A stretch of DNA of 64,000 nt from Mnemiopsis leidyi (lineage: Eukaryota; Ctenophora; Tentaculata; Lobata; Bolinopsidae): NCBI GenBank assembly GCA_000226015.1, contig JH157001.1, positions 57,475-121,474 on the forward strand. The letters are read 5' to 3'. Shown here piece after piece: positions 1 to 12,080 of this stretch. The first letter of the stretch is position 1. The number at the start of each line of letters is the position of its first letter. Made by a program: the position numbers and the translations under genes. The notes beneath the pieces are model-generated. The model was not told where the DNA came from, searched no databases, and saw only the letters and a program-made list of their open reading frames with translations.

Positions 1-53
1 ATTCCAAGTATTCGTATTTAGTATTAAAAAAACTAACTAGTGTGCACTAGTTT

Positions 54-111
54 GGATCTTTTTAACGAGATCTGCAAAGAGTACTCTTTGCAGACCTCGT
101 TATAAAGATCC
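54..111. repeat. 58-bp foldback (inverted repeat)
   Basis: The arms GGATCTTTTTAACGAG and CTCGTTATAAAGATCC pair around a fully symmetrical core TCTGCAAAGAGTACTCTTTGCAGA. Only a few positions mismatch across 58 bp. It has no coding potential. It is probably a small foldback transposon remnant, though a structured RNA element is possible. Confidence 0.7.
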
Positions 112-161
112 AGGCCACATCACAAGGGACCTTGAAATCAATCACACCCCACCACACACAG

Positions 162-251
162 TGTAACGGTGGACTCAACAGTAAGGAAAGTAATCAGACT
201 TCAGATGTGTTCAGGAATTGTATCTCGGATTTAGATGAGCTGCTAGTGTCG
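162..251 (+). CDS. possible phase-0 exon of the upstream gene
   Basis: This 30-codon open stretch follows a C/A-rich acceptor (CACACACAG) and ends at TCG|GTACAC. It encodes a Ser/Asn-rich acidic peptide including SDLDELLVS. Phase 0 at both ends would join cleanly to the exon at 1203. The reading frame continues open to a stop at 315-317, so it could instead be the 3' end of a gene entering from the left. The donor is weak and no family is recognised. Confidence 0.22.
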
Positions 252-317
252 GTACACACTTCATCTCAATCTGATTCGTTTTCTTCACCTAGCCAATCTT
301 GTTGCCTAAAATTTTGA

Positions 318-1202
318 CCGAGTAATCAAATTTTAACCTTAGAGTAAGAATCTCGTCTCTGACCATAACCCTAGGCATTATTGTTCTTCGGAAAGTAAAG
401 AACCCTGCAAGGAACCACGTTTTTTGTTTTGCCCATCCTGTCAAAAGAAATTTACTTTTTTGAACGCTTTGGTATTGTTAAACTTAATCTTTTCTTCATG
501 TGCTTAAAATCTGCAAGATGCTTGGTGTTGAGTGTTTAACAGTCGAAATCTAGACAAATTCATCCAAAAATTACGCAAAAGTGCTACCAAACTACCATAA
601 GGCGTTCTTCCAAGTTCCAACTTCCAAGACATTTGAGCTTGGTCCACGAGAGTATGGAGAACGATGTTATCGTTCGCGTTAATAATCGACATCTATTTTT
701 TGGGCCATTGCAAAATTTAAAGAACTTTGAAGAACTTTAAAGAATTTTGAAAATGATCTCAGTCAAACTTTCATGACATTCAAGATATGAGGTTAAATAA
801 CCGTGGTTATTTGACATTTCATACCACCCCTTGAAGTTGATTATATTCAACACAGCAAATTGTCCCTTATGACAGAACTTTGTTTTAGAGGGTGTGACTA
901 AGTGAAGAGACATGTTAAGGTGGATCAGAAAGGGGCTGACTTGGGAACAAGCAAGGAGTGATGAAGTTGTCGCAGTGGAGGTTTTCGATTTTTATGTTTT
1001 TTTCTCAGTTAAACAACCGCTGAACACTAATTTACCTCTGATTCTGGGCTATCCTTTAACCGTAAATAAATTATTATAATAAATATTTGTATTGACTCTC
1101 ATGCAACCGTTTCCAAGTTTCTACTTTCTTTTTCTGGAACAAGAATTTCAACACTATAAGAGCTCCTCGAATTTTACTTTTTACTGCACCCTCAACTTGC
1201 AG
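318..1202. other. non-coding stretch, no feature seen
   Basis: AT-rich sequence with frequent stops on both strands. The last 40 bases form a good polypyrimidine tract ending in TTGCAG, which is the acceptor of the exon at 1203. Nothing else is supportable. Confidence 0.5.
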
Positions 1203-1401
1203 CCAGAGATATTCCGGAAGAAAAAGAACGAGAAGAAGAAGCGAAGCTGGAGGAGCAGTAAAACGGTCAGTTTAGCTCCACCCGACCTAGTACCTGCTTC
1301 CACTCCCACCTCCGACCTTGACAGAAAGTCTCAGCCACGTGATGTAACGTTACGTTCTAAACGAAGAAACAAGGGGAAGGACAGAATTATTGGACCGACA
1401 G
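1203..1401 (+). CDS. internal exon, Lys/Arg-rich segment
   Basis: The exon begins after CTCAACTTGCAG and reads PEIFRKKKNEKKKRSWRSSK, then a Pro/Ser/Thr stretch and a second basic patch (SKRRNKGKDR). It ends ACA G|GTTAGG in phase 1, which fits the next exon's two-base start (TG). An earlier phase-0 donor (ACG|GTCAGT at 1265/1266) is an alternative that would keep only the first 21 codons. The basic clusters suggest nucleic-acid, acidic-lipid or nuclear-import binding, but no domain is recognised. Confidence 0.5.
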
Positions 1402-1675
1402 GTTAGGTTTTTTAGTGACAACCTGAAAGATTTACTGTTGTAACCTAAACGGTTTTGTTTAGAGTTCCTCTGCATCTGACTGTTTTAAGTACGTTTTGTT
1501 TTTCGGGCCCTGGAAATCGTCTTACTTCAAGATGTTCATAGTGCCAGACCTTCCACTTGATAAATGTCTTAGAAAACTTATACTTTTTTGTTAAAACACA
1601 CTATATCTCTGTCTGCTAGACAGTTGCGTACTCAACACAACCTGATTGACAGTTTTATTTTGTAAGATGTTACAG

Positions 1676-1734
1676 TGAAAGTAAGAGATTTCGAGAGACG
1701 GTCTAAAATGCTATCTTCCAACGAAAATCTTCAG
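1676..1734 (+). CDS. internal exon (VRDFERRSK...)
   Basis: It lies between GATGTTACAG and the strong donor CAG|GTAAGA. Its first two bases complete the codon left open by the exon ending at 1401, giving VKVRDFERRSKMLSSNENLQ across the junction. The exon ends in phase 0. An internal ATG at 1708 could also make it a first coding exon (MLSSNENLQ). Confidence 0.45.
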
Positions 1735-4700
1735 GTAAGATCTTCTTAGTTTCAATTGTTTGAACTTCTTGATTGAACTCACAATTCACATGGCGTGTTA
1801 TGCAATTTAGCAGACAGTAAATTGTAGAATCTCCTGCGAAAATTTAAGAATTTTATAATTTGTATAATCTCTTATAGGTTTAAGTGACGGCAGTTCATGC
1901 TAACAATAAAAAACAACCGGTGCTAACTCACATTTTAGAACCGCAAAAACAGCAATGCACTTGCAAAATGCCAGAATGCCAAGTCCACTGACAAGTCAGA
2001 GCATTTTGACATTTGGGGGCTTTATTTGATTGGATCATGATTTTATTTATCAGATTCCCATATCCCACACGAATTGTCGTATATCAACCAAATAGGTCAT
2101 GGACCAACTCCAAGCAATCATGTTTCTGAATTAAATTTAAACCGCCTCTTTTATTACTAACTTAGGATAAGGAGTCAGGTAGTATTGCGCTATCTATTTT
2201 CCCACACAAGCCACAAGTCGTTTTAGTCCGATAACAATGGCGTGTGTCGGTTCCCGCCAATGGGCTGATGAGAGTACTGTGATTGGTTGAAATTGTAGGT
2301 CACGTGCGCGAGATCTTCCAATAAGACACGCGCGCAGTGGATTGAGGAGGTAATCGACCAGCGCAGTGTGTAACTGTGTGTAGCTGTATTTTGACAAGAG
2401 TCGTGGTTAACCTTTAATATAAGTTGTTACTTTTTTGTAGTTCAAACTGTATAGATTTGTTCTGTTTCATTTTTGATGGTCCAGTTGGTATTCTTTTTAA
2501 ACATGCTTCACGAAGGCATGTGCTATTGCCGATTGTCGTGAGTCATGGCACATTTTGTAACGACCTAATTTCTACCGAATCATGAAACTCAGATCAAGGA
2601 TGTCGGATGTCGAATTGTGAGACCCTGTGTTTGTTTCGAACTCATGGTGGAATTGACCTTATATTAGATGAACTGGTGAGTAGACTTTAAAACATTCTCA
2701 ATTCAAATTTGGTTACTTAGTTACTTACATTTATGATTTAAAGAAGGTCAGTCGTACCTTCTCATCTGAAATTAAACTGAATGTCACGCAGCGTTTCCGA
2801 TCTTCCTTGGCCGAACTTGTTAACAGTTTTTTATTCAGTCCCTTAACTCTGACAAGGGGACTGTTTTATAATTCTATTAAACTTTGGTCCCGGAGTTTCT
2901 TTTGCTTAAAGAGGTAAAATTTTCTTCCATGTCGGAAACTTGTAATTTTGATGACACATTTGCTCTGACTCCTGTCTTACATCTCTTAAAACATCCCTAT
3001 GGGTTTTCTGTATGTGGGTTTCAGCCTCTGTCGAATTCATCACGATGCCTCATTAATGCTTCAAGAAATTCAAAATACCATGTCAACAACAGTTGATGTA
3101 AGTGTCCCGGATGTTTTTGATCCTTCAATGTGATGAGTGATGCGTTTTGTCGTATAGTGCTTGATATTTGTGTTCAGAATATTTGTTCCCTTTTCAGCAA
3201 AACCTGTCTCTTCTCCAATTTCTCTACTTATGAGTTATTTGTGGCCAAGTCCTAGAGGACGTGATTTCACAGAACTAATGAACTATCTCTATTGTTGAAG
3301 GTTGTGGATGATCAACATATCTCTGAGATAATTAAGTAATTAGAATCTGCATTGTTAGAATCGGAGACTGCTGTTCAAGTTCGGTCTATCTCACTTTATC
3401 AGTCAAGAGTGTTGATAATATCCTGTTGCTCAGCTCCCCTGGCTACTCGTGAATATTTCCTCCGAAGTAATAGAGGTGGGTTATTGGGATTTTATGGGGA
3501 TATTACGGGGATTTAGCATCAGAGTGTCGATTGTTAAAGTCCAATCTAATCGTATAAGTAATCACCAAATTGCATTGTGCCATTGCAGGAAGCAAGTAGC
3601 AACTCCGGATAGTTGTCTTGCAGGCCCAACATGTGAAAGTTAGTGTGAGGGTCGTCAACTGCAGCTCTAGTTGTACTTCCTAAGCAGTATGCTAATATTC
3701 CTATCTGATCCTAATCTCCTATATTATTATAAGGCGTTCGATCATCATGTGTTCTTGTAATCATATCAGTTCAATGGTGCTGTTGGCTTGTACTGATGAA
3801 TTGGTAGAGAAGAAAGAGATCATGGTGCAGTATTGGCTTTGCATCTTCGTCAAGTTAATTATTGTACTATATAGGCAATAGGCATGTGCTGTTAGAATTT
3901 CTCTGAAGAACTTTTGTTATAAACATAGGCAAATCATGAATAATTAGAGATTAAAGAATAAAGAGACCATTGGATTCATTTTCTTATTCTAGTCGGTTGT
4001 CGCCGTTAAGAATCTTGATACAGACTGATATTGTATCAACATGCTTCAAAAAGACATATTGATACATCATTGTTTTACAATGAAAAAACTTGAACAGATT
4101 CTCATATCGAGCCAAACTCTTTAAACCGAGACTTTGATATTTCGCTCAACTTTTCTGCACTCTTCCGAATTAATGGCAAAAATTTATATGTTGATTCATG
4201 CCCTTCTGTCATCAGTCTAAACCTCGATATACAAACACGTGCGACATTATTCAACTTTCACTTTAAAACTCTGTGAACTTATTCTGGTCAGCGTTTTATA
4301 AAATATTGTAAATACATGGCTTTATCTGCATCAGTCTTTCAAGAATAGTATTTTCGCTGAACGAAAATATGAATTAGTACCTCTTCTTCAGAGTAAAGAG
4401 ACTAATGCAGACTGTTATGTTAACTCCCTACGTGTAAATTGTGATTAAATCAATACTGATAGTAACTCTGTATGTTCAATCGGAAATTAATGCTTTTAGA
4501 GCTTTGTATTCACATGTTTTTATCACAATTACTGTGACTGGTCGGGTACTCTTATAGGCTTTGACTAAACAGGTGAGGATAGGAATCCGCCTAAATGACT
4601 CTCGACTATCCTAAACACTACACAGCTCCCACCCTCAGACTAGCTAATATCACGATTCTTTTGTATGTTTTTCCATCTCTTTCTGCTTTTTCCAATACTC

Positions 4701-5779
4701 TGTTTACTTTTCTTTGCACATGTTTGAAACTAGAGACTGCTCTATCAGTACAGGAACTGTAATGAATGTGGGAAACAGAAAACTTACTCAGTGTGTAGTG
4801 TGTACTGAAATCCTCAACAAAAACTAAACTTGACAGTTGACAACTTAATGCAAAATGTTCCACTTCGTCAGTTTAACAAAGTTAATTTACACTATACATA
4901 CTTTATTTATTACCGAGCTTACATCATGTGCCAGTATAGACTTCAAACTGTAGTAATTGCATGAGTTGTGCACGTTCAATTATTATTCTTGCAATAAAAG
5001 ATTTAGGTTTTAGTAGTTGTTACAACAAAACGTAAAAACAAAACGTAGTTAGTTCCCGCATCAAATATTACGCCAAGTGCTGGTTGCTTAAAAAAGCTTA
5101 ACCACAGTTTGTCTTATTATCTCATATTTGATTGTTGAACTGTTTGGTTGTTTAATTTCGATAGGCAATCGTTTTTGATTCTACCATATTCTTTACGTTT
5201 TGACCTACATAAATTATCGTACATCCCTCATGAAACTTTAACCTCTTACATCCAACAACAGTATTTTGCAGAAACTTGCTATTGTTTCCTCTACTTCTCT
5301 GCTTCTTCGTCAATACTTATTGCCCTGCTGTAAATTGTAATGAGACGTTTTCTTGCTAATGATCACAAACGTCATGCTGTGCATTAATATGTACAATCCG
5401 ATTCAGCAGATGAAGCTCGTCATATGGAGAGCCTTCAGGAAGGTGAGATATATTTTGTGTTTTTAGTTAATTTTTGTAGGCCCAGTCAACAATTACAATA
5501 ACCCAAATTTATTAGCCACTAGAACTTCATACGAAAGCACGGATGGTAACACATAATATCACCTCAGAAAGGTGGTGAGCGACTACATTTGTTTGACGTG
5601 ATTAAGTTCTAATTCCAGGATAAAATTTCTGTTCAGCCATCTTAGTAATGAACGATTCATGTTATTATTCAATATTCCAAGTCCAACGATTTGGACTACC
5701 ATTGGTATCACTACATTTTCACTCATTTTCTACTCTACTTGTTGACATAATGACATGTTCTACTCGTCACCAATTCTAG
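1735..5779. other. intronic/intergenic, no supportable gene
   Basis: AT-rich sequence with dense stops. The only marked patch is CpG-rich DNA at 2245-2345, listed separately. Short open stretches at 2884-3096, 3449-3643 and 4618-4863 lack splice support and look like chance. A short candidate exon (5410-5442, ATG start, donor AAG|GTGAGA) was seen, but its frame is ambiguous. Confidence 0.45.
2257..2306. promoter_or_regulatory. candidate promoter/enhancer: CCAAT boxes plus CACGTG E-box
   Basis: Within 50 bp there is a forward CCAAT (2257-2261, in GCCAATGGG), a reverse CCAAT (GATTGG 2281-2286) and an E-box CACGTG (2301-2306), followed by CpG-rich GTGCGCG. NF-Y plus bHLH-zip sites of this kind are common in animal proximal promoters. 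No TATA box or first exon is assigned to it, so the function is inferred. Confidence 0.3.
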
Positions 5780-5803
5780 GATGAAGAGTTGCTTCCATTC
5801 TCC
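5780..5803 (+). CDS. candidate 24-bp microexon DEELLPFS
   Basis: Eight codons lie between the acceptor CACCAATTCTAG and the consensus donor TCC|GTAAGT, phase 0 at both ends. It would join LQ (exon 1676-1734) to the exon at 10873. It is too short for statistical support, so the evidence is only the pair of splice sites and the phase. Confidence 0.35.
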
Positions 5804-5977
5804 GTAAGTAAACCCTAGTAAGTTAACTCTCACATTAAGTAGTAGCCGGCAGGCTGTTTTGGGGTGTGACCTATGTTCGGTACACTGTCTACCAAAGAGT
5901 TACGAAGTCATACTCAAGCTGTGATTGTTGCTAATTGAGTAGTTTCGTATCGTACCTTTGCATTGTGACATACAGTC

Positions 5978-6025
5978 ATGAACTATGATAACCAGCACTT
6001 TTGGAAAGGAGCACGGTTTGCAAAT
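5978..6025 (+). CDS. candidate alternative first coding exon MNYDNQHFWKGARFAN
   Basis: An ATG two bases after an acceptor-like TACAG opens 16 codons ending at AAT|GTGAGT in phase 0. The other two frames contain stops. It could be a first coding exon spliced to the exon at 10873. No relative is recognised and chance is not excluded. Confidence 0.25.
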
Positions 6026-7533
6026 GTGAGTAATTTTTTAAAAGCGTTCCTTGAATTAAACCTAAAAGCGCGACTGAAAAAAAATATATCGTCATTTCCA
6101 AGCTGTCAAATAAACTTCACTAGAAAACTGGAGAGACCAATGACATTGTCAAAAATGGAGTAACAATGACGTGGTTTCTGATTTCTCACATCGTTATTTA
6201 CACATCTGTCATCAACACAATGTCCCACCATTTCAATTTACCCCACCGAATAAGATCGGACAATGTTCCAATTGTACTTAAGACTGCCCTGTGTTAATTT
6301 CTTAATTTCTAGATCTAGATCTAGGACAAGATCGTCACGTGTCATTGCTCCTTAAACTGTGTTAAAGAACGAGCTGAGTTGCCTGCACGGTTCGTTAGTC
6401 ATGGATATTAATCAATTAGACGATGAGTCGCCACATTAGTTATTAGTGGATTCATTTTCTAGACATCCTAAAAAGTGGGTATTGTAACCCGATACTGTAA
6501 GACTGTATTTCGACTTAATCGACCTTCAGATCTTGCCACTAGAGCACTAGACTTCCTCCCGGTAATTTCCCTCCTCTTGCAAAAAATTCCGCCATGATTT
6601 AGGCATTCAGCAAGCAGGTTTGATTGTAGCAAATGATGACCCACATTTGCTTACAGTTCCTATTTGTAGCCCGATGGTGTTAAACTTTGCGTTTTGTTTC
6701 AGTAACTTACTATAGAGCATACATGTTACACGGTCGTGTAACTTTAGCGAAGTATGTTGAAGTCTGAAATGTGTCCTTTATACACGATTTTTCAGCAGGG
6801 CTTCCTCCTCCTTCTTGGGTTCTTATTTTACTAATTTGCTGACGTTCTAATTTTCGGTCTCGTAGTATTAGCGGTTCGTTTTTCTCTTTCCTGCCGATAA
6901 CTCCCTAAAAATGTTAGTTAGATCGTGTCTTATGGCCCCCAATTCATTGTTTTAATTTGATCACGAAATGCATTTATTCTCAAGCGTCTCTCGAAGATCC
7001 CTACATAGTGTTAGAAGTTAATTAGTTCATTAATAGTGTTAGTTTAGAACAGATGGAATGGAGAAGCTCAAGAGAGAAATTACGGCCAGATGCATGTTTG
7101 AGGCGTACGTATACTTAAGCTAGAAAGCGAGATTTCTTATACCTTTTCAGTGGACGTACCGCCTAAAAAGTTAAAACGTGAATTTTGATAAGAGACTTGT
7201 TAAATTCCACTTACCTTTTTTGTGGTATGATACCAACGTGGGTCTACGTTCTTTTGCTTCTTGCCGCTTGCGTGTGCTTGTGGAATACGATGTGCTAAAC
7301 GTTAATTTCTAAGCAAAGTGGGCGTTGGAACTTGGAATTACTGTACCTCTTTCTCTCTTTAGTACCGTCCCCTTTGGAGGAAACCGAAGAGGCTTTGCTT
7401 AGATTGACTGGGTAACTGCAAACTTCAAGTGCTAATGTAAGTAAGTGAAGAGTGTAAAGCCGGTTAAGTTTTCTGCAATATAAGAATGTAAGAGGATAAT
7501 AGTCGATGCTGCGATTTACGACATCCCTTATGA

Positions 7534-7768
7534 GGGAATAGGACCGGCGGACTTTGTCCGCCACTGGTCCGCCACGGGTCTGCAGTCGGATCCGATAAAT
7601 ATTCCGCCAGCAAGTTTGTTTCGGCGGACTCTGGCGGATCCGATCGCATCCGCCGAAAAGTCCGCCAAGCCCGATCGGGGTCCGACATCAACTCGCGGAC
7701 AGTCCGCCAAATTTTGTCCGCCAAAGCTTAGTTCCGCAATTCGGCGGAGTAGTTCCGCCGGAGTTATC
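7534..7768. mobile_element. degenerate MITE-like GC-rich element
   Basis: This GC-rich block in AT-rich DNA begins GGGAATAGGACCGGCGGACT and shares ordered segments with the complete element at 50970: the CCGGCGGACTTTGTCCGCC start, an ATCAACTCGCG(G/A)ACAGTC stretch and GCCAAATTTTGTCCGCC. The right terminus decays after GCCGGAGTTAT and no clean target-site duplication is visible. It has no transposase. The open frames running through it come from its CG-rich repeats and are not genes. Confidence 0.7.
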
Positions 7769-8081
7769 ATGAAGAGAAATTATTGTACGAAAGATTCATT
7801 ATAGAAGCCCATAGTCCCACACCCCAATCATATCTGGAGGCAACTAATTGATCAGGTAATTATCTCCATTATATTCACTCATCGGATTACTACTTGATGG
7901 TTTTGAGTAAAGTCGCACAAACTCACAAATTTTAAGAGATTGTTGTACTTTCTAGATACCAACTAACTAACTAAGTACTTACATAATCATAATCACTAAT
8001 GATAAAGTGCTGTACAATGAACAATCTTATAATTAGAATTTTAATTAGTCTCTCTATAGGTTTCGGGCCCCAAATGGCACT

Positions 8082-8153
8082 CCCCCGATTTACCAGGTCT
8101 ACCGATTTACATTGCATTTTTGCTTTCCCCCGAAAAGCCCGGTAAATCGGGGG
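8082..8153. repeat. 72-bp element with 13-bp perfect inverted repeats
   Basis: CCCCCGATTTACC (8082-8094) is exactly complementary to GGTAAATCGGGGG (8141-8153). The interior repeats ACCGATTTAC. It is probably a tiny foldback or MITE remnant. Confidence 0.65.
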
Positions 8154-9063
8154 ATGACTTGCGACTTGAGTGAGACTTGAGTCTCAGTTCTCACAAACAA
8201 TATCATTACATCAAATCAATGTACTTCAGTTTTTATAATTCAAAATAAGAAAATGGGCACATATTTTTGTTCGTGACTATAGCTCATCGTTGAATCTTTA
8301 ATTGTTTGTTTTCCATGTTTAATGGACCATCGAAACACAAAGCTGCACACTTAGACACTGAAGCACTTAAGTACTTAGACCTTAGCCTGTGCAACACTAT
8401 GTAGTTTCACTATTCTGCACTCTTGCTGTAACTTGTGTGTTGAAATTAGACTTAGAGAACAATGACCACTCACTGGTAATTAACGAGTAGCTCACTCTGA
8501 TTTATCTGCTGTTTTTAATTACTTTAAAGTATCAAAATCTCATTTTCGTCGCTGTTTCCGCTTGAAGTGTTAACGAGTTTGTTAAAATTTGATAGGTTTG
8601 ACCTCAGGTAAGTAAATAGTTGCCAATCAAAACTCTTATAACATAATATGTTAGTCTATAGTCAAACATTAGCTACAACAGAATATAAGAAGGTACTCAA
8701 GTTTTTGAAGCATCCTATACAACGACTTTGTGACTAACGTGATAAATTGAACAAGTGAACTGTGTCAACTTATATCGACTACCCTATACCTTACTCACTA
8801 GATCTAACAAAATCCCTGCGTTCTATTGCTAATGACATATGAGCATATGGACATATGAGTCACTGCTAAAAAAAGTTGGTGGATCTGAATACCGTCTATC
8901 ATCTATGCTCCATCAATTTGATTTGTATTAAATCTAAATTGATATTTACTTTAAAATGTCCAGGTCTTCCCGCCATCATAGTCACATTTCTACATTTCAA
9001 CCTTTGAGATCTTATTGTACCTTGAGCAGTCGCTCCTTGCTACATGTGTAGTTAGATAGTTGA

Positions 9064-9174
9064 GGTTACTAAGCTACATAGTCGTGGTTACTAAGCTATA
9101 TAGTCGTGGTAACTAAGCTGCATAGTTGTGGTTACTTAGCTGCATAGTTGTGGTAACCCCAGCTTCAAAGTTGT
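9064..9174. repeat. 22-bp minisatellite, about five copies
   Basis: The unit GGTTACTAAGCTACATAGTCG(T) recurs at 9064, 9086, 9108, 9130 and, degenerate, at 9152. Confidence 0.8.
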
Positions 9175-10381
9175 GGTTTCTGCTATTCTACACTTATTAT
9201 TTTAACCCGGATTCACAGATCTTAGCTCTCGGTTGTTGAACACTTTTACGTTCTAATGTCCTACTATGAAAGCATTATAGCTGTGTATTTTCCTAATTTT
9301 CTGGGCCTTTGCCCCCAAGAGCCAGCTTGCTGCTTGGGTCTATGAGCTTAAGGGGTCCTGGATTCCAACCTAAATCACTAAGCTAATTTTGTTAGTGTAC
9401 TTTGTTATTCTGAAATAACTTCCTATTCTTTTGGATTGAATTACCACGTAACCTAGATGGATATAAGCTAATAGGGAGATACAGTATACCAACATTCCTC
9501 ACTTCGTATAATGATCTGCTGTACTGTTCAACTGTTCCTACTGTTATTCAGAGGTGTTTTTCTTAGCGAAGCTACTGATTTATCCAAGCTCATGATAATA
9601 ATATCAAATGCAATTAAATTTTCATTTTTAGAAACTAGATTAATAAGATTTCTCCGTTGATTGTAATTTGATAGTCAGCCGTTTTATTCTGTTATGTTAC
9701 ATGTAATCAATGGCCGCAATAAACGCATCGCCTAATTCACTTCCACGACGCTTTATCCGCCATCAAATAGCTGTATTCCTTTTATGTTCAACGCGTAGTG
9801 TTTACATATAAGTTTGTTTATTGTAGTATTACGTAGTCTTAAACCTATAGAGCCATTGATATAGACTTGGACATGTTTAAACCTAAAAGCACGTACAGAA
9901 ATTTACTTCCCAGTTTTTTATTCAATTAGTGAATTCTGAGGTTGAATAATTGAGTTTAATGAATAAGCAAAAATGTAAGTTAAATATTGCACAAGTTTCT
10001 GCAACTCTGGTTTTAAGTTGTGCACAGAACATCAGTCCATACTCTGTCTATCATGATTAAGCCTTTTCATGGTCTGGCTGACAGACGGTTGGACCATGAA
10101 TATTAATCAAATTACCCCTTAGCTCCACAACAAATATTCCGTATATGAGTATATTTGCTCGGTAATCTCAGGGGAATCACATCTTTCGCCGATCAACATT
10201 GTGATTTTTAAAGGCCATTGTAAAATTGTTCTCTCCAGCAAAAAACGTACAAAAATCTATAACATTGTCCCTATTGTAGGAAATTTGTTTTCTTTGAATC
10301 GTATCTCACACATTTACCTATTCACAACATAGATGTGATTGGTGTTTGTTTGCTCTCGGTTACTACCTGCGATGTAGTAAC

Positions 10382-10465
10382 ATGAAGATTTATCTCAACT
10401 GTTGCTCAACCGGAGCCGTTCGGTCGCCCAGATCTTCCCGAAGTCGGGGTCATTCTTTTAGGAAG
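10382..10465 (+). CDS. candidate alternative first exon, Arg/Ser-rich N-terminus
   Basis: The ATG at 10382 opens 28 codons that begin MKIYLNCC, continue with an Arg/Ser-rich segment (SPRSSRSRGHSF) and end at AAG|GTATTA in phase 0. This joins in frame to the exon at 10873. The N-terminal CC pair next to a basic stretch could be a lipidation or membrane-contact signal. That is an inference, and the donor is only moderate. Confidence 0.38.
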
Positions 10466-10872
10466 GTATTAGTCGAAATCTCAACTCATTCATTCAAAGT
10501 GCGCATTCAGATTGATAATTTTAGTTTCTTTTTAAGTTTTTACATTATTACCTGCGTGTTTAAACCCACCCCATAGGTTTGGCGTGACCTGTGGCCATGG
10601 TTTTGTAGTTCATACTTAGATTAAATTGTGAAAAAACCACATCGTCACCACAAATAAGGTCATCCAGGTCGATCGAAATTCTAGATAAATCGATTTGAAT
10701 TAAGTATCTGGCCGGTTATAAGCACTATTGGGAGGATATTCGCTAAGCTTAAGTCTACAAAACGCTTACTTTCACCGTGCTAGTCAGCGAACTCTAGCTA
10801 GATCGAATTATCAGACCTCTATAGTGGCATAGTGCAGGTTTTAGAGGATTTGACAAATGGTATCTTTTTCAG

Positions 10873-11043
10873 CTGCTGAACGGTGATGAGACAGATAACT
10901 CGAAAAAGTTCAACAAGAAAAACAAGAAGGAGTCGGATAGAGATGAAGAAATAGATACAGTTAAGGATGAAAAATTAAAGAAGGTGATTCAGATTAAGAA
11001 AGACAACCAAGAGGATAGCATTGATGAAGCTTCTGTATCTGAG
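10873..11043 (+). CDS. internal exon, highly charged (Lys/Asp/Glu)
   Basis: This 57-codon phase 0/0 exon lies between CTTTTTCAG and GAG|GTAATT. It begins LLNGDETDNSKKF and continues with Lys/Asp/Glu-rich sequence (NKKNKKESDRDEE, then IQIKKDN). The composition contrasts sharply with the AT-rich, stop-laden flanks. It is predicted disordered or helical. No domain is recognised. Confidence 0.62.
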
Positions 11044-11153
11044 GTAATTAGGTTTCCATTTCTTTGCCTTTTTCTACTCACTCGACGGCTTTTAATTCGA
11101 CATTAGTAACTTAAAGAAAAAATAAGTCGATGTAACATTAACGTTTTGTCCAG

Positions 11154-11336
11154 CACCAATTACACACCGATGGTGATGGAACAGAAAAGCTTCTCACACA
11201 AGCCGAGTCACCAGCGAAGACAACTGACTTAGCAAAGCAAAACGTATCGGTGGTGGAGAACGCAGTAGACTGTTTCAAACGTCAGGAAGCGGTCCAGAAG
11301 ACTCTCGATCTCTTGCAACAAAATCCTAGCTTCAAG
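11154..11336 (+). CDS. internal exon, 61 codons
   Basis: Phase 0/0 between CGTTTTGTCCAG and AAG|GTAAAC. It encodes HQLHTDGDGTEKLLTQAESP and ends with a helical-looking stretch (QEAVQKTLDLLQQNPSFK). The LLTQAES segment weakly resembles the STQA/TQT motifs of the large exon at 24752. Function unknown. Confidence 0.65.
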
Positions 11337-11505
11337 GTAAACTCAACCGACATTGTTGGGTCGACATTATCCATTGAACGTATCATGCCAGCACGGTGAT
11401 TGCTTACGACTTAATAAGTTAAAAGTCGACTCTCGAGGCTCAATCCATGTTCGTTTTCATCTAGTTTTCCCGTTAATTTCTCGTTAAAACCGTGAAATCT
11501 CGCAG

Positions 11506-11625
11506 GTTGCAGACCCTACAACAGATAATGAAGAGGTGTGTAAAGCAGATCCCCAAGATGGGGGTGAGGTGCCGATACGTGAGGGTCGAGGTCGTTCGGT
11601 GCGGAAAAGTATAAGATTTAAATGG
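11506..11625 (+). CDS. internal exon ending in RKSIRFKW
   Basis: Phase 0/0, 40 codons, between AAATCTCGCAG and TGG|GTACGG. The acidic first half (VADPTTDNEEV) turns into a basic end, GRGRSVRKSIRFKW. K-S-I-R-F fits the loose RVxF pattern of PP1-docking sites, which is a weak motif-level suggestion only. Confidence 0.65.
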
Positions 11626-12026
11626 GTACGGTCTTGTTCAACCTTCCAAGTTATTTATATTTTCTTTTTGTTCTGCTTGTGGAACGTTAATCATGTTATC
11701 TAGGGGGCTTGAGTAAACACCACAGCATTTTTCCATTTCTCATGTTTTGTGCCGCACTCATCGCGCCGTCATTTTGGTGCCTTTAGTTCTGTACAGAGTT
11801 TTGCCACTTATGTAAAGATTTTCGTCGCAATTGTTTATCTTGAATTAATAAACTATATCCTCCAGACTGATGAAAATAGAATACATCGAAAATATTTTTA
11901 TGTGAATAACCACCTGTTTCACTCGTCAAGTTGCTTCTGGAGGCAGAAAAAAATGTCCATCAATATGTTAACTAAGCAGGTACATAATATTCATTATTCA
12001 TTCTGATAAAACTACCTTTCACTCAG

Positions 12027-12080
12027 GTCCCTCCCAAGGATAGCTCAGGAACTGACGAGGACAGGCCTCTCCCTCGCAAG
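12027..12080 (+). CDS. internal exon VPPKDSSGTDEDRPLPRK
   Basis: Eighteen codons, phase 0/0, between CCTTTCACTCAG and AAG|GTAAAT. The segment DSSGTDEDRPLPRK closely resembles DSSDEDRAEQKPLPRK in the formin first exon at 24752 (residues about 77-92). This supports it as real coding DNA and hints at a common origin for the two N-terminal modules. Confidence 0.65.

Larger units (their letters stand above)
6026..10381. other. intronic/intergenic with repeats
   Basis: There is no supportable coding exon. It contains a GC-rich MITE relative (7534-7768), a short perfect inverted repeat (8082-8153) and a 22-bp minisatellite (9064-9174). The rest is AT-rich unique-looking DNA. Confidence 0.5.

Noticed and set aside
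5410-5442. Possible exon with ATG and GTGAGA donor
   Set aside because: Two frames are plausible, one of which looks coding but has incompatible phase. Too short to support.
7464-7804. Several open frames across a GC-rich block
   Set aside because: They come from the MITE-like repeat at 7534-7768, whose CCGCC/GGCGG words avoid stop codons on both strands.
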